This document shows, one piece after another, positions 1 to 6,852 of a stretch of DNA of 7,916 bases. The translations under genes and the position numbers were made by a program. Under the pieces are notes generated by a model, which saw only the letters and a program-made list of their open reading frames with translations, did no database searches and had not been told where the DNA came from. The stretch is from Lachnospiraceae bacterium. Lineage in GTDB: Bacteria > Bacillota > Clostridia > Lachnospirales > Lachnospiraceae. Position 1 is the first letter of the stretch. Each line of letters opens with the position of its first letter. Location of the stretch: assembly GCA_017391545.1 (NCBI GenBank), contig JAFOYD010000208.1, positions 1-7,916 on the forward strand. The letters run 5' to 3'.

Positions 1-2
1 GA

Positions 3-1403
3 TTGACGACTGATGTGACAAATATCCAGAATTCGTATCAGATGATTCTGCGCATGGCGATGCGTGCGCCTGCATCACTGATTATTGCAATGGTCATGGC
101 ATTTTCCATTAATGCCAGACTTGCAAGTATTTATCTGATTGCAGTAATCTTTCTGGGGATCTGTGTCGCATTCATTTTGCCAAAAGCAAATACTTATTTC
201 AGACAGGTATTTGAAAAATATGACGCCCTGAATGCCAGCGTGCAGGAAAATGTATCGGCAATCCGCGTGGTGAAGGCATATGTGCGTGAAGACTATGAAA
301 AGGAAAAATTCTCAAAGGCAAACCAGAACATCTACAATATGTTTCTGCGGGCAGAGAAACTGGTCGTGATCAACATGCCTCTGATGCAGGCGACAGTATA
401 TGCATGCATTCTCGTGATTTCATGGCTCGGAGCCAAAAGCATTGTTGTCGGAGGACTGACGACAGGAGAGCTGATGAGTCTGCTTGCATACTGTATGAAT
501 ATCCTGATGAGCCTCATGATTGTGTCCATGATTTTTGTCATGCTGTCGATGAGCTATGCGAGTGCAAAGCGTATCGCAGAAGTGCTGACAGAGAAGTCGG
601 ATTTACAGAATCCGGAGAATCCTATCATGGAGGTCAAGGATGGAAGCATCGCATTTAAGGAAGTGTCCTTCGCGTACAACAAAGAGGGTAAGCCTGTATT
701 AAAGAATATCAATCTGGATATCAAATCGGGTGAGACCATCGGTATCATAGGCGGTACAGGAAGCGCCAAATCAAGCCTTGTCAATCTGATCAGCCGACTG
801 TATGATGTCACGTCAGGAGAGCTGCTTGTGGGTGGCGTGGATGTGCGCGCGTATGATATGGAGGCGCTTCGAAATCAGGTATCTGTTGTATTACAGAAAA
901 ATGTGCTTTTCAGTGGAACGATACTTGAAAATCTCCGATGGGGCAATAAGGATGCATCTGAGGAGGAGTGCATCAGAGCCTGCCAGCTTGCCTGCGCAGA
1001 TGAGTTTATACAGAAAATGCCGGAAAAATATAATACCTATATTGAGCAGGGCGGAACGAATGTATCCGGTGGACAGAAACAGAGACTTTGTATTGCCAGA
1101 GCACTGCTCAAAAAGCCGAAAATCCTCATTCTGGATGACAGCACCAGCGCAGTAGATACTGCTACGGATGCAAAGATCAGAAAGGCGTTTGCAGAGGAAA
1201 TTCCGGACACGACGAAGCTGATCATTGCACAGCGAGTGAGCAGTGTGCAGCATGCAGACCGCATTATCGTCATGGATAATGGTGCAGTGACTGCATATGG
1301 CACACATGATGAGCTGTTAAAGACGAGTCCGATCTACCGTGAGGTTTACGAATCACAGACAGGTGGAAATGCAGACTTTGACGAGAACGGAGGTGACAAC
1401 TAA
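3..1403 (+). CDS. Heterodimeric ABC exporter, half-transporter with degenerate ATPase site (5' partial)
   Basis: Membrane-embedded multidrug/lipid-type ABC exporter subunit fused to its ATPase. The left edge cuts the gene. 466 residues are visible against roughly 575-580 for the family, so about 110 N-terminal residues with the first helices are missing, and the TTG at base 3 is probably an internal Leu. Visible residues 20-60, 126-150 and 157-182 are hydrophobic helices; the nucleotide-binding domain covers about 208-455. Motifs: Walker A 250-257 (GGTGSAKS, the usual third Gly is Ala255), Q-loop Gln298, signature NVSGGQ 353-358, Walker B Asp378 followed by Asp379 where the catalytic Glu should be, and Gln410 instead of the H-loop His. 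From family knowledge this is the 'degenerate' partner of a TM287/288- or LmrCD-like heterodimer. It supplies the good signature to its partner's active site. Its stop overlaps the next start (TAATG). Substrate cannot be told. Confidence 0.95.
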   Translation: MTTDVTNIQNSYQMILRMAMRAPASLIIAMVMAFSINARLASIYLIAVIFLGICVAFILPKANTYFRQVFEKYDALNASVQENVSAIRVVKAYVREDYEKEKFSKANQNIYNMFLRAEKLVVINMPLMQATVYACILVISWLGAKSIVVGGLTTGELMSLLAYCMNILMSLMIVSMIFVMLSMSYASAKRIAEVLTEKSDLQNPENPIMEVKDGSIAFKEVSFAYNKEGKPVLKNINLDIKSGETIGIIGGTGSAKSSLVNLISRLYDVTSGELLVGGVDVRAYDMEALRNQVSVVLQKNVLFSGTILENLRWGNKDASEEECIRACQLACADEFIQKMPEKYNTYIEQGGTNVSGGQKQRLCIARALLKKPKILILDDSTSAVDTATDAKIRKAFAEEIPDTTKLIIAQRVSSVQHADRIIVMDNGAVTAYGTHDELLKTSPIYREVYESQTGGNADFDENGGDN

Positions 1404-3307
1404 TGCCAGGACCAGGACATCGTATGAAAGGACCAAGACCAAAGATTGAAAATCCGGGTAAGCTTTTTAAAAGGCTTATGGGATATGTATTAAAAAATTA
1501 TACACCCCATGTAATTATTGTTGTCATATGTATTTTTATAGGTGTGTTTGCAAGTATTCAGGGAACTTTATTTACGCAGACATTGATCGATGAATATATT
1601 CTTCCGCTTTTGGGTACGGAGAATCCCGATTTTTCGGGACTGGCACATGCGATTTTCAGAGTGGCATGCTTTTATGCCATCGGCGTGTTATCCACATATC
1701 TTTACAACAGAATCATGATCAATGTAAGCCAGGGTACCATGAGAAATATCAGAAATGATATGTTCAACAAGATGGAATCCCTTCCAATCAAATATTTTGA
1801 CACACATCCACATGGTGATATCATGTCAAGATACACGAATGATATTGATACGTTGCGACAGATGATCAGCCAGAGCCTGCCACAGTGCCTGAATAGTGCG
1901 ATCACAATTGTCAGTGTGTTTGTGAGCATGATTATTCTGAGTGTGCCGCTGACAATCACGACGCTGGTGATGGTTGGCATTATGCTATTTGTGACCAAGA
2001 AGGCGACAGGGCTTTCAGGAAGGTATTTTGTAGCCCAGCAGAAGTCTATTGGCGCAGTAAACGGCTATATTGAAGAAATGATGGAAGGACAGAAGGTCGT
2101 AAAGATATTCTGCCATGAAGAGGAGACCATGAAACGCTTTAACGAGCTGAATGAGGAGCTTTTTGACAGTGCTTACAATGCAAACCAGTTTGGAAACATG
2201 CTCGGACCAATCAATGCGCAGCTTGGAAATCTAAGCTATGTAGTCTGTGCGATCGTGGGCGGTATCCTTGCACTTGGAAATATCGGTGGACTGACGCTTG
2301 GCGGACTTGCAAGCTTCCTCACCTTCAACAAGAGCTTTAATATGCCAATCAATCAGGTCAGCCAGCAGTTCAATTCCATTGTCATGGCGCTTGCCGGAGC
2401 AGACCGCATCTTTAAGATGATTGATGAGCAGCCGGAAACAGATGAAGGCTATGTATCTCTTGTCAATGCAGCGGAGGTAAACGGCGAACTTCGGGAAACG
2501 GACAAACATACAGGTATGTGGGCATGGAAACATTACCATAAAGACAGCGATACCACGACATATCAGAGACTTGAAGGCGGTGTCGTGTTTGACGATGTGG
2601 ACTTTGGATATACGGATGAGAAAATTGTACTTCACAATATCAAGATGTTTGCCGAGCCGGGACAAAAGATTGCCTTTGTAGGCTCTACGGGTGCAGGTAA
2701 GACGACGATCACGAACCTGATTAACCGTTTCTACGATATACAGGATGGTAAAATCCGTTATGATGGTATCAATGTCAACAAGATCAAGAAAGCGGATCTG
2801 AGACGTTCTCTTGGCATCGTATTGCAGGATACGCATCTGTTCACTGCCACAGTCATGGAGAATATTCGATATGGAAAGCTTGATGCCACAGATGAGGAGG
2901 TCATTGCCGCAGCAAAACATGTAAATGCACACGAATTTATCGAACGGCTTCCACAGGGCTATAACACCCTTCTGACAGGCGACGGTGCCAACTTAAGCCA
3001 GGGCCAGAGACAGCTTCTTGCCATTGCGAGAGCAGCGATTGCGGATCCTCCGGCATTGATTCTGGATGAGGCGACCAGCTCGATTGATACACGTACAGAG
3101 AAGATTGTCCAGGATGGTATGGATAAGCTGATGAAAGGAAGAACCACTTTCGTAATCGCACACAGGCTTTCTACTGTCAAGAATAGTGACTGTATCATGG
3201 TACTTGAACAGGGTAGAATTATTGAGCGTGGTACACATGATGAGTTGATCGAGGCAAAAGGAAAGTACTATCAGCTTTATACAGGAAATGCAATTGCATC
3301 AAATTAA
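1403..3307 (+). CDS. Heterodimeric ABC exporter, half-transporter with catalytic ATPase site
   Basis: Partner subunit of the preceding gene, complete at 634 residues. The ATG lies in the overlap TAATG with the upstream stop and has a GGAGGTGA ribosome site at 1389-1396, so the pair is probably translationally coupled in near 1:1 amounts. A type-I exporter membrane domain with six helices fills about residues 25-320; the first is near 30-50, with a pair near 160-200. The nucleotide-binding domain runs from about 394: Walker A 427-434 (GSTGAGKT), Q-loop Gln475, signature 530-535 (NLSQGQ, second-position Gly replaced by Gln533), Walker B Asp555 with catalytic Glu556, H-loop His587. This is the exact complement of the first subunit, so the working ATP site uses this Walker A/B and the other protein's signature. 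A linker of about 50 residues (343-392, with Gly-Met-Trp-Ala-Trp-Lys-His) sits between membrane and ATPase domains and is longer than in the partner. Multidrug export is a guess from the family and the adjacent TetR gene. Confidence 0.96.
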   Translation: MPGPGHRMKGPRPKIENPGKLFKRLMGYVLKNYTPHVIIVVICIFIGVFASIQGTLFTQTLIDEYILPLLGTENPDFSGLAHAIFRVACFYAIGVLSTYLYNRIMINVSQGTMRNIRNDMFNKMESLPIKYFDTHPHGDIMSRYTNDIDTLRQMISQSLPQCLNSAITIVSVFVSMIILSVPLTITTLVMVGIMLFVTKKATGLSGRYFVAQQKSIGAVNGYIEEMMEGQKVVKIFCHEEETMKRFNELNEELFDSAYNANQFGNMLGPINAQLGNLSYVVCAIVGGILALGNIGGLTLGGLASFLTFNKSFNMPINQVSQQFNSIVMALAGADRIFKMIDEQPETDEGYVSLVNAAEVNGELRETDKHTGMWAWKHYHKDSDTTTYQRLEGGVVFDDVDFGYTDEKIVLHNIKMFAEPGQKIAFVGSTGAGKTTITNLINRFYDIQDGKIRYDGINVNKIKKADLRRSLGIVLQDTHLFTATVMENIRYGKLDATDEEVIAAAKHVNAHEFIERLPQGYNTLLTGDGANLSQGQRQLLAIARAAIADPPALILDEATSSIDTRTEKIVQDGMDKLMKGRTTFVIAHRLSTVKNSDCIMVLEQGRIIERGTHDELIEAKGKYYQLYTGNAIASN

Positions 3308-3327
3308 ATAAAAATTCAGACAATTAC

Positions 3328-3356
3328 TTGATATCTTCATTCATAACTGATAAAAT
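3328..3356 (+). promoter_or_regulatory. Sigma-A promoter of the TetR gene
   Basis: The -35 box TTGATA (3328-3333) and -10 box TAAAAT (3351-3356) each match the consensus in 5 of 6 bases and are exactly 17 bp apart. The start of transcription should fall near 3363, leaving a leader of under 20 bases before the ATG at 3380. No terminator is seen between the ABC gene end (3307) and this promoter, so read-through from the transporter genes is also possible. Confidence 0.75.
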
Positions 3357-3369
3357 GGTGTTATGAATG
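3338..3369. promoter_or_regulatory. Probable TetR operator: perfect 10-bp inverted repeat around the -10 box
   Basis: CATTCATAAC (3338-3347) and its exact reverse complement GTTATGAATG (3360-3369) are separated by 12 bases that contain the -10 box. One arm lies in the promoter spacer; the other covers the predicted transcript start and the edge of the ribosome site. A dimeric repressor bound here would block RNA polymerase. TetR-family proteins usually bind such repeats next to their own gene, so autoregulation by the following gene product is the simplest reading. That assignment is inference; the repeat itself is seen directly. Confidence 0.75.
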
Positions 3370-3379
3370 GGGTGAGAGA

Positions 3380-3964
3380 ATGGCTTTCTCAAAAGGAAAA
3401 CGAATCGAAGATGAGACAAGCAAACGAATTATTGACTTGGCTGTAAATATAGGTTGCAAGGAAGGCCCGGAAGCATTGACGGTGACACGAATCTGCAGGG
3501 AACTGAATTGCGACAGGAGAGTAATCTACAACCGTTTTCGGGATGTGGATGAGCTGAATCTGATTGTATCTGAAAAGTGCAATGAGGAGCTGATTGCCAA
3601 TGCAGAAGCGGTCATTGATCCGCAGGCGTCATATGATGATAATTTTATGGCATTTGTCGAGGCTGCTTTTGCATACGTTTACGAGAAAAATTCATATTTT
3701 CAGTATTACACGGCACTGTACAGGGTTATGGACGACGGCGTCAGAAATGAGATTCTACAGTACTTGACTGACTTGATCGAAAAAGGAAAAGCTTCCGGTG
3801 ATGTAAAAGCGGACACGAATAGTATCGAGGCAGCTGAAAACATATGGCTGATGGGTGTAGGAGCCAGTCATATGCTGGCATCCAATGCAAATTATAAGTA
3901 TCAGGATGGACTTGGGACCGTACTGTATGGCGTGAAGGCGATATTGTCATATATGAAATCTTAA
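3380..3964 (+). CDS. TetR/AcrR-family transcriptional regulator
   Basis: DNA-binding regulator of 194 residues, the usual size for the family. The N-terminal helix-turn-helix lies at about residues 34-53 (TVTRICREL, then DRRVIYNRF), preceded by a helix at about 12-27. Residues 60-194 form the variable, mostly helical ligand-binding and dimerisation domain and give no substrate clue. The start is fixed by GGGGTGAG at 3369-3376, a few bases before the ATG; the nearby upstream ATGs are out of frame. It lies 72 bases after the ABC exporter genes on the same strand and has its own promoter with a perfect inverted-repeat operator. The likely role is repressor of itself, and perhaps of the exporter, whose promoter lies outside the window; the link to the exporter is inferred from position only. 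No intrinsic terminator with a U-tract follows the gene. Confidence 0.92.
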   Translation: MAFSKGKRIEDETSKRIIDLAVNIGCKEGPEALTVTRICRELNCDRRVIYNRFRDVDELNLIVSEKCNEELIANAEAVIDPQASYDDNFMAFVEAAFAYVYEKNSYFQYYTALYRVMDDGVRNEILQYLTDLIEKGKASGDVKADTNSIEAAENIWLMGVGASHMLASNANYKYQDGLGTVLYGVKAILSYMKS

Positions 3965-3987
3965 ACGGAATGTTTATAATTTTGTAG

Positions 3988-4016
3988 TTGAATTTTCAAG
4001 AATTGTTGTGTATAAT
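3988..4016 (+). promoter_or_regulatory. Sigma-A promoter of the GH13 amylase gene
   Basis: A perfect -10 box TATAAT (4011-4016) lies 17 bp after a -35 box TTGAAT (3988-3993, 4 of 6 consensus bases). Transcription should start near 4023, giving a leader of about 117 bases before the ATG at 4140. That leader contains a stem-loop and a long palindrome, annotated separately. Confidence 0.75.
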
Positions 4017-4020
4017 GTCA

Positions 4021-4053
4021 ATAAGGCTTCCGATAATAAGTTGGAAGCCTTGT
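4021..4053 (+). promoter_or_regulatory. Stem-loop at the predicted 5' end of the amylase mRNA
   Basis: AAGGCTTCC (4023-4031) and GGAAGCCTT (4043-4051) are perfect 9-bp complements around an 11-base loop; a G·U and an A-U pair can extend the stem by two. The left arm begins almost exactly where transcription should start, so the mRNA would open with a hairpin. Such structures can protect the 5' end, or the repeat may act as DNA, as an operator over the start site. No run of T follows (TGTAAAATAG), so it is a poor intrinsic terminator for the tetR gene. The hairpin is seen; its role is inferred. Confidence 0.55.
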
Positions 4054-4061
4054 AAAATAGC

Positions 4062-4085
4062 GCAACGGAAAACGTTTTCTGTTGC
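4062..4085. promoter_or_regulatory. LacI/CcpA-type operator palindrome (cre-like) in the amylase leader
   Basis: A 24-bp palindrome centred on the CpG at 4073-4074 has a single mismatched pair (G4067/T4080). Its core GAAAACGTTTTC (4068-4079) has the central CG and symmetric A/T flanks typical of LacI-family operators. The 14-bp core differs from the Gram-positive catabolite-responsive element consensus only at its first base. It lies about 40-63 bases after the predicted transcript start, a place where CcpA or a MalR-like repressor can act as a roadblock. Which regulator binds cannot be decided here. As RNA it could also fold as a hairpin. Confidence 0.7.
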
Positions 4086-4139
4086 AGAAAAATTGGTAAT
4101 AATGCAGAGCTTATTATTTTGGAAAGGAAAGGTACAATT

Positions 4140-5915
4140 ATGGAGTTTGCATCAGTTTATCACAGAACAGTCGATAATTATTGTTACATGCTTGATGAGA
4201 ATTCGCTTATTATTAATATAAAGACAGGATATGATGTAAAGGAAGTCAATATTGTCTATGGCGATCCCTTTGCAAATGGAATCTTAGGAGGCGGCGAGGA
4301 ATGGACAGGCGATAAAGCAAATATTCCGTTCAAAAAGCGCTTGAAATATCAGCTTTGGTGGACTACGACGATAGAGCCAAAGTTCAAACGTTTAAAGTAT
4401 TATTTTGAACTGGTGACAGATACAGAGCGCTGGTATTACTTCGAAGATGGTTTTGTCAGTGAAGAGCAGATGCATATCAAGGGACGCAGCCGTCAGTGCT
4501 TTACCATGCCATGGATGAATCCGTGCGATATCAACAGAGTGCCGGCCTGGGTCAATGATACAGTATGGTATCAGATTTTTCCGGACAGATTCTGTAATGG
4601 GGATGCTTCACGTAATCCTGAAAATGTGAAGCCCTGGAAATATGAGAGTGGCATAGGACACAATGATTTCTATGGCGGTGATCTCAAGGGAATGACAGAC
4701 AAGCTTGATTATCTGCAGGATCTGGGAATCACTGGAATCTATACGACACCGATTAATGAAGCGTATTCCAATCATAAATACGATACCACTGATTATGAGA
4801 AGATCGATCCTCATTTTGGCGATGATGAGACGATGAAACAGTTCGTGTCAGAAGCACATAAGCGTGGAATCAGAGTCATGCTTGATGCGGTCTTTAACCA
4901 CAGTGGATATTTCTTTAAGCCATGGCAGGATGTCCTCAAAAACGGCCGTGACTCAGAGTATTTTGACTGGTTCATGATCAATGAGTGGCCTTTATCGGAT
5001 CAATGGGACGCAGCAAAGAAGGGACAACTATATACCTTTGCATTCTTTGATGGCATGCCAAAGCTCAACACCAACAATCCAAAGGTGCGCGAGTATCTGA
5101 TTGGCGTTGTGTGCGGCTGGGTGAAAAAATATGATGTCGATGGAATCCGCATGGATGTGGCGAATGAGGTTTCGCACATTTTCTGCAAGGAACTTCGCTA
5201 TGCCTTAAAGTCCATCAAACCGGATATTTACATATTGGGTGAGATCTGGCATGATGCGATGCCGTGGCTTAGAGGAGATGAGTTTGACTCTGTCATGAAC
5301 TATCCTCTGGCAGGCAGCATGAAGGACTTCTTCCTTGACAAGAGCCTGACGGGAGAAGATTTTGAGTTCATGATCAATCGTTGCTATACCAATTATATGC
5401 AGCAGACAAATGATGTGCTTTTTAACATGCTGGATTCTCATGATACGATTCGTCTGCGAAACGTGACCCAAAATCTGGACGAGTACAACAGCCTGATTGC
5501 ACTGTTGTTTACCATGCCGGGCAGTACCTGCATCTATTATGGAACGGAGATTGGCATGGAGGGTGGCTTTGATCCGGACTGCCGACGCTGTATGCCATGG
5601 GACGATATCGAGCAGGGCAAGTACAATGAGCAGATTTCGCTGATCAAGCAGCTCATCAAGCTGCGCAAAGAAGAACCGCTCATGCGTGAGAGAAACTTCC
5701 ATTTCCCGGCAGATTACAGCAATCCGCGAATTGTACAGTTCCAGAAAATCGGATGGGGAGAGACGCTGGAGGTTATTGTGAACAGCAGTGAGGAGGATTT
5801 GGATATCATCAAGGACAGCAATAGCAAGATCGTATTTTCCCGCAAGCTTGAAGGGGATGTACTTCACAAGGATGGCATCTGCATCCGTTATCTGAGCAAT
5901 CAGCAGAATATTTAA
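4140..5915 (+). CDS. GH13 cyclomaltodextrinase / neopullulanase / maltogenic amylase
   Basis: Hydrolyses alpha-1,4 (and often alpha-1,6) bonds in cyclodextrins, pullulan fragments or maltodextrins. It has no signal peptide, so it acts in the cytoplasm on imported oligosaccharides. 591 residues, the usual length for subfamily GH13_20. Residues 1 to about 120 resemble the N-terminal CBM34 domain (VYHRTVDNYCYMLDE, VYGDPF). The barrel follows (VWYQIFPDRFCNGD near 142-156). Region I DAVFNH 249-254; region V MPKLN 306-310, the signature of the neopullulanase group; region II with Arg337 and nucleophile Asp339; region III with acid/base Glu368; region IV with His434 and Asp435. All catalytic residues are present. 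The ATG at 4140 is preferred because AAAGGAAAGG (4123-4132) sits seven bases before it; an in-frame TTG at 4119 would overlap that site. The gene appears to be transcribed alone, with a leader hairpin and LacI/CcpA-type palindrome suggesting sugar control. Exact substrate preference cannot be read from the sequence. Confidence 0.94.
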   Translation: MEFASVYHRTVDNYCYMLDENSLIINIKTGYDVKEVNIVYGDPFANGILGGGEEWTGDKANIPFKKRLKYQLWWTTTIEPKFKRLKYYFELVTDTERWYYFEDGFVSEEQMHIKGRSRQCFTMPWMNPCDINRVPAWVNDTVWYQIFPDRFCNGDASRNPENVKPWKYESGIGHNDFYGGDLKGMTDKLDYLQDLGITGIYTTPINEAYSNHKYDTTDYEKIDPHFGDDETMKQFVSEAHKRGIRVMLDAVFNHSGYFFKPWQDVLKNGRDSEYFDWFMINEWPLSDQWDAAKKGQLYTFAFFDGMPKLNTNNPKVREYLIGVVCGWVKKYDVDGIRMDVANEVSHIFCKELRYALKSIKPDIYILGEIWHDAMPWLRGDEFDSVMNYPLAGSMKDFFLDKSLTGEDFEFMINRCYTNYMQQTNDVLFNMLDSHDTIRLRNVTQNLDEYNSLIALLFTMPGSTCIYYGTEIGMEGGFDPDCRRCMPWDDIEQGKYNEQISLIKQLIKLRKEEPLMRERNFHFPADYSNPRIVQFQKIGWGETLEVIVNSSEEDLDIIKDSNSKIVFSRKLEGDVLHKDGICIRYLSNQQNI

Positions 5916-6712
5916 ACAGGACTTTTAAAAATGTCATCAAGGCTGTTTGCAGCGTGAGGTACATTCTTTTGATCAAAAATAAATACGGGCAGATGGTTGG
6001 AGGTTCCTTCTTTCCAGACAAGCTCATCCTGCGGCACATGGAGTGAAAAACCTGTGCCGCTTTTTATGCGCTTTACGTAGTCGGAGATGGAATCAAGCGG
6101 CTTGTCAAATGCCATGCCATAGATGTTGCCGTTATCAGTGATACCGACCGTATGGATGTCAGAGCCGGCCGTCATGACAATGTTGTTCTCCTGCGCATAG
6201 CGGTATGCCATGCGGTTCTGTTCAAAAGGATTTCCAGCATTTGCTACCTCAAAGGCATCACACTGGTAAGGGTGTACATATACCTCAGACAGATATCCAC
6301 GTTCGCGGAATGGATGCGCCTGCACGACAAGTCCGCCTTCGGCCTTGATCTTTTCATAATGTGTGATATGATCCCACTGCATCATCTCCGGGTGCTTCTT
6401 GAGCCAGTCCTTGTCAAGACCATATACCAGAAATTCGTCTCCGTCGAAACGACATTCCCATGCAAAAAAGACCTGAAAATCCTGTCTGTCCCCCTCAGCC
6501 TTTGCTTCCTCATAACCACGGCAGAACAGGTCGATGCGTTCCTCCCAGGGGAGATTGCGCGGGATCGAGGTATTTCCATTGAAAAAATGGTCTGTGACGA
6601 TGATGCCGGAAAAACCCAGCTTTTTGTAATATGAGATATACTCGGCACCCGAATTTCTCGCACAGGCACTTGCAAGGTTGGTGTGAAGATGTGTTTCGTA
6701 AATATATGACAT
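5912..6712 (-). CDS. PHP-domain metal-dependent phosphoesterase-like protein
   Basis: 266-residue cytoplasmic protein of the PHP (polymerase and histidinol phosphatase) superfamily. Residues expected to bind the metal cluster are all visible: His8 and His10 (ETHLHTN), Asp41-His42 (VTDH), Glu86 (WECRF), His133 (QAHPFR), Asp185 and His187 (GSDIH). The family includes histidinol phosphatase, TrpH/YciV-type 3',5'-nucleotide phosphatases and DNA polymerase proofreading domains; this stand-alone form has no diagnostic extra domain, so the substrate is unknown. The start is set by AAGGAG (complement of 6721-6726), eight bases before the ATG. It is transcribed towards the amylase gene, and its stop codon overlaps that gene's stop, leaving no space for a terminator between them. 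It is divergent from the purine operon. Family assignment is secure; a role in nucleotide or sugar-phosphate turnover is only a guess from the neighbours. Confidence 0.9.
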   Translation of the reverse strand: MSYIYETHLHTNLASACARNSGAEYISYYKKLGFSGIIVTDHFFNGNTSIPRNLPWEERIDLFCRGYEEAKAEGDRQDFQVFFAWECRFDGDEFLVYGLDKDWLKKHPEMMQWDHITHYEKIKAEGGLVVQAHPFRERGYLSEVYVHPYQCDAFEVANAGNPFEQNRMAYRYAQENNIVMTAGSDIHTVGITDNGNIYGMAFDKPLDSISDYVKRIKSGTGFSLHVPQDELVWKEGTSNHLPVFIFDQKNVPHAANSLDDIFKSPV

Positions 6713-6734
6713 GGCAGTCGCTCCTTCTTTTGAA

Positions 6735-6757
6735 ATTATATTGTTTACATTCTATCA
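6735..6757 (-). promoter_or_regulatory. Possible promoter of the PHP gene
   Basis: On the minus strand there is an extended -10 TGATAGAAT (complement of 6749-6757), and a TATAAT (complement of 6735-6740) closer to the gene. Neither has a good -35 box at 16-18 bp. The extended -10 would give a leader of about 30 bases and is preferred; the TATAAT would start transcription on top of the ribosome site. Confidence 0.35.
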
Positions 6758-6814
6758 CAAAATATGTGTGGCGGATAGACAAAAATAAACTGTGAGTGAA
6801 ACGCAAAATTCCAC

Positions 6815-6843
6815 TTGCCAAACGGTGCGCTATCATATATCAT
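6815..6843 (+). promoter_or_regulatory. Sigma-A promoter of the ZTP riboswitch / purine operon
   Basis: A -35 box TTGCCA (6815-6820) and a -10 box TATCAT (6838-6843), each 5 of 6 to consensus, are 17 bp apart. Transcription should start near 6850, directly before the first aptamer stem at 6853, which supports both calls. No PurR-type box was recognised next to it. Confidence 0.75.
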
Positions 6844-6852
6844 TAAAGATAG

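Noticed and set aside
3..5. TTG as the true start of the first ABC gene
   Set aside because: The protein would lack about 110 residues with the first membrane helices, there is no room to see a ribosome site, and LTTDVTNIQ reads as an internal exporter segment; the gene simply runs off the left edge.
2231..2932. 233-codon open frame on the minus strand
   Set aside because: Shadow of the second ABC gene; the opposite frame has clear ABC motifs throughout, and this translation shows no recognisable domain.
4023..4051. Stem-loop as an intrinsic terminator for tetR
   Set aside because: No T-run follows on either strand, and it sits right after a strong promoter.
4119..4121. In-frame TTG start for the amylase gene
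   Set aside because: It lies on the ribosome site used by the ATG at 4140, and the CBM34-like domain starts naturally at that ATG.
3988..4221. 77-codon open frame before and into the amylase gene
   Set aside because: It starts with TTG inside the promoter -35 box and overlaps the leader hairpin, palindrome and the amylase start in another frame; no ribosome site.
5205..5867. 220-codon open frame on the minus strand
   Set aside because: Antisense shadow of the amylase catalytic domain with no recognisable motif or ribosome site.
6152..6634. 160-codon open frame on the plus strand inside the PHP gene
   Set aside because: Shadow of the PHP gene, whose metal-binding motifs are intact on the other strand.
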